This document shows positions 48,843-58,916 of a stretch of DNA of 64,000 bases, piece by piece. The stretch is from positions 16,334,450 through 16,398,449 of the forward strand of contig NC_092648.1 of the NCBI RefSeq assembly GCF_032118995.1, read 5' to 3'. A model generated the notes under the pieces. The model made no database searches and was not told the DNA's origin. It saw only the letters and a list, made by a program, of their open reading frames with translations. Position numbers and translations under genes: made by a program. Source of the DNA: Asterias amurensis. Lineage: Eukaryota > Echinodermata > Asteroidea > Forcipulatida > Asteriidae. Position 1 is the first letter of the stretch. Each line of letters starts with the position of its first letter.

Positions 48843-51800
48843 TCAATTCAGGAACCGAATGCTCATCATTTGCTCCACATCTGATCTCCCAAGAGCCTGA
48901 TGGTAGAAGAAAAGTAGACAAAGATGAAGAATAAATGCTTGTCACACATGTTAGATGACAGATTTGAACATATTAATTATTAAAGACAGTGGACACTATT
49001 GGTAATTGTCAACTTCTCACTTGGTGTATCTCAACATATGCATAAAATAGCAAACCTGTGAAAATTTGAGCTCAATTGGTCATCCAAGTTGCGAGATAAT
49101 AATGAAAGAAAAAAACACCCTTGTCACACAGAGTTGTGTGCTTTCAGATGGTTGATTTCGAGACCTCAAATTCTAAACTTGAGGTCTCAAAATCAAATTC
49201 GTGGAAAATTACCTCTTTCTCGAAAACTACTCCACTTCAGAGGGAGCCGTTTCTCACAATGTTTTATACTACCAACCTCTCCCCATTACTCGTTACCAAG
49301 TAAGGTTTTATGATAATAGTTATTTTGAGTATTACCAATAGTGTCCACTGCCTTTAAAGAAAAAAATCTTGGGGAGCTACAGCTGTTTCCTCTGGAATGA
49401 TAGCCACAATTTTCATTTAATCCAAAATTAATCGACATTGAAGCAAAATGAATACACTATTTGTAAACACTGTAAAAACTTCTTAAGGCATTCGCCCCTT
49501 TCAGACGGATGATCGCATCTTTGCAAAATGCGCGTCTACCATTTCCACAATTTGGGGGGTAAATTTCTTTGTGTACATTTTGACTCCCAAAATGGGGTAC
49601 AGGATAGGGGTGTGTAAGTGCACTGCGCGTCATGCAAGGGGTCAATACAATACATAGTTTACAAAGAACTGAGTAAACATAAATTATAACCTTAAAGGAA
49701 CACGTTGCCTTGGATCGGACGAGTTGGTCAAAACAAAAGCGTTTGTAACCGTTTTTTATAAAATGCATATGGTTGGAAAGATGTTTTAAAAGTAGAATAC
49801 AATGATCCACACAAGTTTGCCTCGAAATTGCGTGGTTTTCCTTCTACTGTGCGAACTAACATGGTCGGCCATTTATGGGAGTCAAAATTTTGACCCCCAT
49901 AAATGGCCGACGTGTTAGTCGACAAGGTAAAAGAAAAACCACGCAATTTCGAGGCATGTTTGTGTGGATCATTGTATTCTACTTTTACAACATCTTTCTA
50001 CCCATATGCATTTTATAAAAAAACGGTTACAAACGCTTTTCAAAGACCAACTCGACCCATCCAAGGCAACGTGTTCCTTTAACTCCATCTTACATATCTC
50101 TCTAGAGGTGATTTATTGTGATCTCTCCACTCTAACAAAATCCATTATTGGTAACTCAACATCCAAACTGTGGGACTCTGATTACAGTGGTACGACTGAT
50201 CCTATGACCACCTAGTGCAGCCCTCAGATGGAGAGAATCAAACAAAACAAGCAGTTGGATTTTAAGTGGTTGGGAGTTCAAGACCAGTCAAATTAATATT
50301 TAAACCATAAACACTAACCTTTGCAAAGTTTTCATATGTAATAGCACCAGTGGCATCTTCGTCTGCCTCAGCGATGGTTCTATCTGCAATAGATCCGAGT
50401 TGCTCTTCAGTTATATTAGATCCAACCATCATTTGAAGAATAACAAGCAGTTCATCTCTCGTCACGGCACCACTGTTGTCCAAGTCATACATACGGAAGG
50501 CAACTGTGGATGGAAAAAAAACCAGAAATAGTATATTATTTGTTTTTAGTTTTGCCCTTCATTTCCCATTAATTTTATTAATATTTTGGGATGAACAATA
50601 ACAAATTCATTGAGAGGCTCCATATTAATAGGAATCCCACCAACATAAGGGCTAGATAGATAGATAGCCCAGTTGGTAGAGAACCTGTATGTTAATCAGG
50701 AGGTCACAGGTTCGAATCCTGCTTTCAGAAAATTTCTTTGTTCACCCTAAAATTATTTCAAATTTATCCGGTCAGTTCCCTTGTGGTGTACTACTTGCTC
50801 ATTTTAGTGATCAATACAAAGGGATTATCGAATGTCGCTATCCAAGCTCATTTGTAGAATTTTAATGGAAAGCTGTCATGTAATAAGTATATAATAATTA
50901 TATTGAATACTCTTTCACTCACAAACTATAAAAATCTGTGTAAATTTACTTCTTTAATAAATCATACTAATTGGTCATTCAGTTAGCATAGTTTGTTTCT
51001 CTTAACTGTTATTCTTATAATTTGTAATATGGTTGCAACTCAGCTCCATGGCTGCCTCCAGCAATTTTGATCAATAAAACACCCAAATTGAATTTCATGG
51101 GACACACGAATCTTATTCAAGTTCCAGAACTCACATTTCAATTTGTTATCTCTGCTGTTGCAGGCAGTCTCACAATCATGGGTCTTGATTGGTCGGAACA
51201 ATGACAGTGTCCTCATGAATTGTCTGAAGTTGATTTTACTGTCAGGGCTGTCCATAAAGAAGGCGTGAATGATGCGGTCACCGAGTGGGTTGATGGCCAG
51301 CTCAGGAATTCTTAGAAGATCTTCTCGACTTCAAAAAATAATGAAAATAAAAAACACATTCTAACAGTAGGATTTGAAACTTTGCATGGTGGAAATACGA
51401 TATAGAAAGGTTTTGCGGTAACACCATGTAATGACTATCTCTAATGAGTTGGGGTGGTTCTGAAAAGAAACGTTGGTTTCAACTCGACGTTTCGATCAGT
51501 ATGCTCTAATCGTCTTCTCCAGAAGAGATAGTCATTACATGGTGTTACCGCAAAACCTTTCTATAACATTCTAAAAGTGTTTTCGACTGACAATCATGTT
51601 CGGGAGGAGGATAATGAAAGACATGGAATTGTTCTTGGCATGTAAAAATGTTTTTCATAATATGAACTTCTGAAAAAGGGCAAAGATTTGGTTGTCCTTT
51701 TTGTAAAAGTGAGTCAAATCAAAGTTGTACAATAGTCAATTTGCATAATAGTAGAAACTTACCTTAGGGCACCATTGTCACTTTTGTCCAGGCTTTCAAA

Positions 51801-52964
51801 TCGACTGTAAAGTCGAACAATTTGTCTTTTTGAAACTGTAAGGAAAAATAATTAAGGTAAGTGAATATGAGGGGGGAAATTTCTTTCATAATAATGTTTA
51901 CAAAAGAAGTGTGGATCTGCCATTTACTTTCTGGAATAATTCATTATAATTTCTCACTCAATTGGTCAAGACAACTCAATGACTTGTGTAAGAATTTGAC
52001 GATGTGCCTTGTGACAAGTCGACAAGAAATCAAGCTGGAGCGCGTCTTGGCAGCCCTAACCAAACAATAACTGTTTCGGTCATTGGCCAGTTATTAACTA
52101 ATGGCCAATTCAACCGAAAGAGTTTTGGTTACGACCTCCAAAACACATCAAAGGTTGTCTTTTGTGGTATGCGAATCTCTGATGCAGCCCATGCGTGTGC
52201 GCCCCCCTCCCCCCCCACCCAGTCAGTACGCTCGTACCCCGTGCTGAATGGCCCTGATTCAGATTTTTAGGCATGCTTGTTAAGGCAGGGGTCAGCTGCA
52301 GGTAGGTCAAATTCATAAGTCAACTTTTTGATGGTTGAACTTAGAAGGGAAAAAAAAGGTCAAGCTGTCATGACCCGTTGAAGTCTCCGACTGTCCAGTT
52401 GTCCAACACCTGGTAGAGTTGTCCGACATCAAAGATCTAGCCTATCACAACTCAGCATGCAGAAAGGCCTGCCTACTTCACTAATCTGATCAATATGCTA
52501 ATCAATCAGTGAATCAAAACATTGAACACAACATGCACAATAAAAAAGTCAATATTAAGTGATCAATTTATTATTCAATCAATTAACAATAACATTCATT
52601 AGTCTAACTAAATCAATCAATAGTCATTCATATTATGTCAGTGTCATTAATTTAATAATACAATTACAATGAAATGTCAGTAAAATTAACAATAAAACCA
52701 CTTTTAAAGATTGTTATGACTGAGCATTTCATTTGTAATGTCGTAGGCCTATAATAATTCCTATTCATTGTGTAGGCTATTTGATAAACGTAGTGCCAGT
52801 GATATGCCCATTTCCGGCTCCTGCCACCACTTTTTCACAATAATTCGTACACTGACATTATAAACTCCTCAATGAAGTCAATAAATGTTAAACTTACACC
52901 CTGTTTCTTTCTGAATGTCATCTATTTCCTCCTTTTGAAGAAGGGTTGACGTCTTGGAGCCCAT
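48843..52964 (-). CDS. CHP1: Calcineurin B homologous protein 1, EF-hand, 190 aa
   Basis: Five exons on the minus strand: 52964-52898, 51835-51763, 51328-51135, 50503-50319 and 48896-48843, 573 nt with TGA, 190 residues (human about 195). Every junction keeps frame. The N-terminus MGSKTSTLL has the Gly2 N-myristoylation signal of the family. Residues 24-65 hold a degenerate EF1 followed by RIPELAINPLGDRII, and residues about 78-92 contain INFRQFMRTLSLFRP; both are CHP signatures. EF3 has a canonical loop at 118-129 (DLDNSGAVTRDE). EF4 loop 159-170 (DEDATGAITYEN) has Asn where the bidentate Glu normally sits, which may weaken Ca2+ binding. The end DVEQMMSIRFLN matches the family tail. CHP1 is known to bind Na+/H+ exchangers and to support GPAT4 lipid synthesis. 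It is divergent from NDUFAF1. Putative poly(A) signal AATAAA at 48720-48715, 123 nt past the stop. Confidence 0.95.
48980..49357. mobile_element. Copy 9 of the GGCACTGGACAC foldback family (reverse), in CHP1 intron 4
   Basis: TTAAAGACAGTGGACACTAT at left and GTGTCCACTGCCTTTAA at right; one of the best preserved copies, lying just upstream of the last CHP1 exon. Confidence 0.9.
49691..50082. mobile_element. Complete copy of the TTAAAGGAACACGTTGCC foldback family, in CHP1 intron 4
   Basis: CTTAAAGGAACACGTTGCCT at left and AGGCAACGTGTTCCTTTAA at right. The two halves are near-perfect inverted repeats through ATGGTCGGCCATTTATGG at the centre, so the whole 392 bp can fold into one hairpin. Confidence 0.9.
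50645..50770 (+). mobile_element. tRNA-derived SINE, copy 2 (CHP1 intron 3)
   Basis: Plus strand: AGGGCTAGATAGATAGATAG (a GATA duplication), CCCAGTTGGTAGAGAACCTG, GTTAATCAGGAGGTC and B box GGTTCGAATCC, then TTTCTTTGTTCACCC as in the copy at 43010. Confidence 0.68.
51401..51565. mobile_element. 165-bp element with perfect 42-bp inverted ends, in CHP1 intron 2
   Basis: Bases 51401-51442 (TATAGAAAGGTTTTGCGGTA...) are the exact reverse complement of 51524-51565. The 81-bp centre contains ACTCGACGTTTCGATCAGTA followed by TCTAATCGTCTTC, a core also seen at 5457-5495 and 33325-33352. Confidence 0.82.
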
Positions 52965-53827
52965 CTTGTCAGTCAACTAGTAAAATGGTAACCCATAAAA
53001 GATTGCCCAATACATTACAATAAGCGTAGATTACCAAGATCCATTTGTAGGGTACCAATTGGGTACCAGTCACAAAGAGATGATAGTCTGTCCAATTTGA
53101 GTGGTATCCAGACTCCACGACCGAGCGTTGCTCCTCCTCTCCTTCCCCACCACCACACCACACACACACAGCGACCGACCGGCGCGGCGAAAGGCAGGCA
53201 GACCTCGTAGGTTCGGTTCGGGTGGGTATCATTTTACACATTTAACTTTTATTTCTTCACACACAAAATTGTGTACAATGTCAGCATATGAAAGGTTGAA
53301 TGCCGGAAAAGTTTCCGTATGGCGCCACCACTTTTTCATTTGATATGAAAAAATAATAAATAGGCCCTAGGCTATCTAACTAAATCTAATAGTATTAGTA
53401 ATACATTTACCTCATCTCATTCTCATCCCTTTAGTTTTTGTAAAAATGAGTGAAAAAGTGGTGGCGCCGTACGGAAAGTTACTCAATCAAAGTGAAGTCC
53501 AAACTTTTTTCTTCTTTTTTAGGGAAAATTAAGTTAACAAAAGAAAAAAAGTTTGGACTTGACTTTTCGAGAAATTAATGTTTGAACAAAAAATGGTATC
53601 AATCCAAACTTTTTATAATTGCTAAACATTTTTTAGCAATTTGAGATTCTGCTTTATTGAGATTCTGCTTTATTAACACTTTCTTACTTTGATCTTTTTC
53701 ATATCATGTATCCAGATTCAACAGAGAAATTCCTATTTCAACGAGTGAGATGTCAAAGCTATTGTTCTGACCTGTACTCTGAAGGATTCTGTCTTTCTAG
53801 TGATCTATCAGACTATCATTATTCATT
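52965..53827. promoter_or_regulatory. Shared intergenic region between CHP1 and NDUFAF1
   Basis: The head-to-head CHP1 (minus) and NDUFAF1 (plus) start codons are 863 bp apart. The CHP1-proximal part (53100-53230) is GC-richer (ACCGACCGGCGCGGCG), consistent with a TATA-less promoter. The NDUFAF1 side holds a 176-bp foldback element (53306-53481). 5' UTR exons may also lie here. Confidence 0.5.
53306..53481. mobile_element. MITE, GTATGGCGCCACCACTTTTTCA ends, copy 2 (NDUFAF1 upstream)
   Basis: Same ends as the 46243 element with an unrelated longer AT-rich centre (176 bp). It lies in the CHP1/NDUFAF1 shared intergenic region, about 350 bp upstream of the NDUFAF1 start codon. Confidence 0.82.
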
Positions 53828-55630
53828 ATGAATGCTCTGAAGGTTCGATCGTTGATCCAGTCTGCAGCAAGGCAGCATCATCTTCTTGGCAACCATGGCA
53901 CTCCCCATGCAAGTCCCTTTGGAGCCACCGTAGTACTTCGGAGACACAAACAAAGCCAGAGTGCGAGTTCAGATGAAACGAAAGAGCCCTACTCAAAATT
54001 TCTGTCTCGGAATTTCAAGCTGTTTGGAAAGGAGGTGTACGACAAACTCACTTGCTCCACGGTGGACACAATGTTTGACACGTCTCGTTCCCTATGGGAT
54101 TTCTCAGGCCCGGAGAGCCTGAAGGACTTCAAGGTCCAGACGGACCAGACTATAGGGGGAAACAGTTGGGCTAGGATTGACACAAGCCGCAATAATAAAC
54201 TCTTATTTCATGGAGATTTGTGTACAACGGTACCTCGTGATGGAGAAACAGCCAGGAGTGGTTATTGTGCAATGCAGGCCAGACAACAGTTTGTAAGTTT
54301 CATCATTTGAGAAAATAAAAACTTTGGAAAGCAATCTTCTGTTTAGAATGATCTCGAAATCCCTGAAGTACTTCTAAAGAAGGGAGGGGAGAATCAGGCC
54401 TGATTGTGTTGGGTAGGGCAAGGCAATTTCCAGTTTGCAAAGACCATTTGCAATGGAAAATCTTAGTGTCTGTAGGGGCACCAAGGCCAAGATCAGGGCC
54501 ACAGGGGTCAAGGGCTCTTTCCAAATTCAAATATTACTCAAGCAAATTGGCAATCTTAATTCTCTCTTTACAATAATACTCGTGATTCTTTTCTTTTACA
54601 GGGTTCATTTAATCGAAAGAAGCACATTGACCTGACAGCCTTCAACTCCCTCAACCTGAGGTTGCGAGGAGACGGCCGGGCATACATGGTCAACATTCTG
54701 ACCGAGGGCTACTTTACTGACCACCATGATGACATATGGAGTTATTTCTTGTTCACAAGAGGTGGACCCTATTGGCAGGATGTCAATGTAAGTGTTGAAC
54801 CCTTGCACAATGCACAGGGCTCTAGTGCATCCTGTCTGCCGTTTTGAGAGTCAAAACACCATCATGACAGACAGGCTTTTAGCGGAGTGCGTTCTGGGTC
54901 TGCAGGGCACCAACAGATCGGAAACTCAGAAATCACATCATTAAATTTTAGGCAAAAACTACTTGCTTGCCAATTCTCTCTGTGCCCCCTTCTAGAGGTC
55001 ATGGGTTTAGCTGTGTGCATATGTTTTGTTTGGACACCCTACTGTTTCTTTAAGTGCAAAAAAACTGGATAAGTGCAAAAATACTGGATAAAAGCAGAAT
55101 ACTAGAAATTAGGAATTTTGACGCCTTCTTTCCAATGTCCAATGTACTTTTATTTGATAAGATGCCCTATTTAAGGATCATGGCCAATACAGTGCCAAGA
55201 AAAAGGAGACCAATCCCAGATTCCATGCATTTTTATTAGTTACCATGGCGAGCTGCTTTTATAGCAGTGGAAGCTTGTACAACAAAAGAGGTTGGTTGGA
55301 AGTCACACGAAGTTTCTATTTTCTAACCTCAGCTGTAGAAAATTAGTTTGTCTTTGCATGTACAAAGGCAATATGTTTCCAAAGCGAAGTTCAAACTGAA
55401 TTATAATTATTTGTCTGAATTCCCAACAGATTCCTTTTTCGAAGTTCTTCCTGTCCAGCCGAGGGCGTATTCAGGATAAGCAGGCAGCTGTGGACCTGGA
55501 GTTGGTCAACTCCGTTGGACTTACAATGGCCGATGCTGTTGATGGGGAGTTTGCCTTAGAGATAGACTCTATATCAGCATCTTATGATGCCACACACTCG
55601 GAGGAATTCGCCTATGAGCTATACAGATAG
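53828..55630 (+). CDS. NDUFAF1: Complex I intermediate-associated protein 30 (assembly factor), 283 aa
   Basis: Three exons, 53828-54292, 54602-54787 and 55430-55630, total 852 nt with TAG, 283 residues (human about 327; the difference lies in the N-terminal part). Introns are GT/AG and phase 0. Residues 1-40 are rich in Arg, His and Ala with almost no acidic residues, as expected of a mitochondrial targeting peptide. Residues about 85-280 form the CIA30 domain, with landmarks SLWDFSGPES, TIGGNSWARID, LRLRGDGRAYMVNI, FTRGGPYWQDVNIPFSKFF, SRGRIQDKQ and EEFAYELY. CIA30/NDUFAF1 is an established assembly factor for the membrane arm of respiratory complex I. The start is the first ATG after in-frame stops. 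It is transcribed away from CHP1 and converges with GNPNAT1. An AATAAA at 56168-56173 is a plausible poly(A) signal. Confidence 0.96.
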
Positions 55631-58600
55631 AGACAGAGCTATACAGGGTGTTAAGAGTCAACTGTCTGCTATGAAAGCAAGCATTATTAAGCTGATTTTT
55701 ATGCGTGATTTTCATATTGCTGAATGAATGAAAACTTTTTCTCTTGTACAATTATACATCTGCTCTACAACATTTTGAGAACAGACAGAACACAACTTCA
55801 GAACATTAGAGTAACTGTTTCTTCCTTTAAATGTTCCATTACTAAAACTGTTTGGGTATTATTTATTTGAGAAGTGCATTTTGGCAATGATTCATTGGTT
55901 TTTTAATCTCGCCGGTAGATTTTGTACTACTGACTTCGTTCAGTCTTTAGAATGAACCCAAATAACAATTTCCTGCTGGATCACTACAAAAAAAAATCTT
56001 GTAAAATGTCTTCTCCTGCCAAGGTGTTGCAGAAATGTTTCAAAATATGATAACGGTTATACATAAGTATTACCCAAACCTTTATTAGGAAGTTTATGAG
56101 GTCTTGCTATTATCAACTCTAGATTTTGTTCTCTGATACACATCAAAAGTTTGAATGACAAACAAATAATAAAATCACAATTTTAAAATGTCCATTGATA
56201 CCTTTAATATTAAAACTTTGTCTATTGTACAAGAGATAAAGACACATAAAAGGTAGATTTTTCATTATGTGATTAGTTAAATACTGTAATACAATGTTCC
56301 ATCACTGGAGGAAGACAAAATAAAATACTAAATTGGAAATAAAAAAGGAAATCAAAATATCGTAGAATTTTCTTCTGATCACTGTCTATTTTCTTTAGTT
56401 AACAGTGCATACTTCCTGTGAATGACATTATTTTTGAGGTATTTTTTTCAGCGATCAACAAAGTGAAACTTGGACCACATGGTGGTCAATCATGGTCAAT
56501 TTACATCCAATATACATGTACATAAAATGAATACACCTCCCAATGTCTTTTGCCAAGAGTATAAACCACTTTTTGACTCTGATAATGAAATTGTTACATA
56601 CAGAGGACATGGGTGGGGTTCCCAATACATGAAAAAACAAACACTTGGAACCTGATTCCACTTGGAACCAGCAGAAAAGGAAAAAAACACTTTTTTTTAC
56701 ATGAAAGTACAGCTGCCCCAGATAAAATTACAAGAATACAAACCAGATGGATGGAAACAAGACATTATCTACAGTTACCTTTTTCCCAAACAATGCTTCA
56801 ATTCGATGTGTTCTCTTCCAACAATAATTACAGAAAATCATCTTGCATATTAGTAGACTGTGTAGGTACCTCTCGACCATATAATCTTTGTTTACAAAAG
56901 GAGTGACCTTGTACATTCAAGGGCTTTTCCGGCAGGCAAGATACAATACACTTGATATATGAGAAATTTTACATTTGGTGTCATAAATTTCCACATAAAT
57001 TCAAGTTGTAAAAAATAACAGCTGAATAGGTTTAGAGATGCTCCTTTTTCTTCATATCAAAAGTTGATTAGAAAAACAGAAAGTGTGATCCCTGTGAAGC
57101 GCAAGATGTTTTCTTCCAATGAACTCTGTACAAATCGTGCCTGCAGGAAGTCTAGAATGTGTGGTTTGTTTATAAACATGTGATGTCACAGGTCACATAA
57201 TCTGTTATTTGTGGTTTAATTAGTGTTATATAAAGCTATAAAATATAAAATGTTTTAATAAAATAAGTACTGTATCGGTTTGAGGACTATCCACAATCGT
57301 CCAAACAGATTTTTGTATAGAAAAAAACAACAACTTACCAGCTAAAAGATTTAAATTAAGGAAAAGCAAAATGGAACCTCAATAACTCAATCTGTTTACA
57401 TTGTTGTTACTGTGTCATCAAGTGTATTATGGAAAACAATGTCAGTCACTCAATGCCACATCCTTAAAAGATCATCAATAGTATTTGTTTTGGCAAATCT
57501 CTGACAGATGGTCACCGTCCTTTTCCCATCCTAAAAGCTGTTCCCTTCTTATACAAGTATTACAGGAGAAAGCTTTTCTTAAAATATATGGAAACTTAAC
57601 TCTGCTCATTATCTAATATTAAGATTGCACAAAGAGAGCAGCAGCAGCATAAAAACAGGTTCATTCTAGATCAAACTGGATTCAACCATATCAAACTGTA
57701 TCGCCTCAATACAAAACACGCCTATGCTTATCAAATTGCACATCTATATTTACAACTTGAAGGCCTTTTCTTAAGTATGTCAATTACATGTATACAAAAA
57801 TATAATGTAAATATTATATCAGTATCTCTATAATAATTACGACACAAATACATCTGCATGAAGTATGGAAAAAGATCCTGACAGAAAAACAGAAATGAAG
57901 GCACTTGAAAATTAAGGCTGTGTATTAAAGTAGTGGCTGCACTTGTGTTTTGATTCCTCAGGCATGCAACTGTAACTTCACAAAAAAGAGGAAAAACAAA
58001 AATTCAATGACTTTGTATAGTACTTTTCGATTTTGAATGGTAAAACTGAGATTAGAAAAAGAGGAAATCAAGAAAAAAGAGGGGGAAAAAAGGAAAAGTT
58101 GCATGTCTGATTCCTGCATCAGCATGCATTAAAGCAAAGGAGGCCCATAGCCAGATAGCAACAGCTGCAGGTGCCAATTCTGACACAACCTCAGAAGGCC
58201 GTCAGGTTAAACTGCCCTCTATTGACCAAAAATCACACACTAAGTCAATTCTGAAGTTGCCAAAATCTTCCACTCTATGGTAACTTAACACAGCAATGTT
58301 TGGACGTCGAAAAGATTTGTGTCTGGTCCAAAAGCAAGCATTGTATCACCATATCCTAAGTCATGAAATAAAAGTAGTTCATATCTTCAACACAGCTGTC
58401 TACAGCGAAGGTCCGATTACCAGCTTTTCATATTTCAACATTTCTTCAAAATAACCACAGCTCTTGCCATTCACTGTAATGCCAACCTCACTGCTAAGAA
58501 CAGTATGACATTCTGTTTCCTCCCGTCACTAACCCCTGAAAGCCAAGCACTGACAAACAATAATTGACTCCTGAAAGCATGGAGGTAGCTACCTCCATGC

Positions 58601-58916
58601 TGAAAGTGACTGTTTTGCGCAAACACTTATACTTGAGTAATTGTAGGGTGCAAGCAGGTGCATAGTAAGCACGTGTCAAAGAGTAAGTATTTTGACGGGA
58701 TCTAAATAAATAATGTTTTATGCGGTCACCCTAAACAGAAAAATGAGAGGGGGAACACAGCAACTCTGAGCCTTGATGCCTCTTTTGTAGGCAACCATGC
58801 TTGAGCATGCTCATAACGTGTATCGACAATTAATCAAATTGAGCCCTATTCTTGCACACATAAATTAGACAATTCCAGGGGTTATGAGTGAGGAAAAATA
58901 GCAGATTGAGGTTTCT
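55631..58916. other. Convergent 3' flanks of NDUFAF1 and GNPNAT1
   Basis: The AATAAA at 56168 probably ends NDUFAF1. The rest to 58916 is AT-rich and should hold the GNPNAT1 3' UTR. No other gene seen. Confidence 0.45.
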
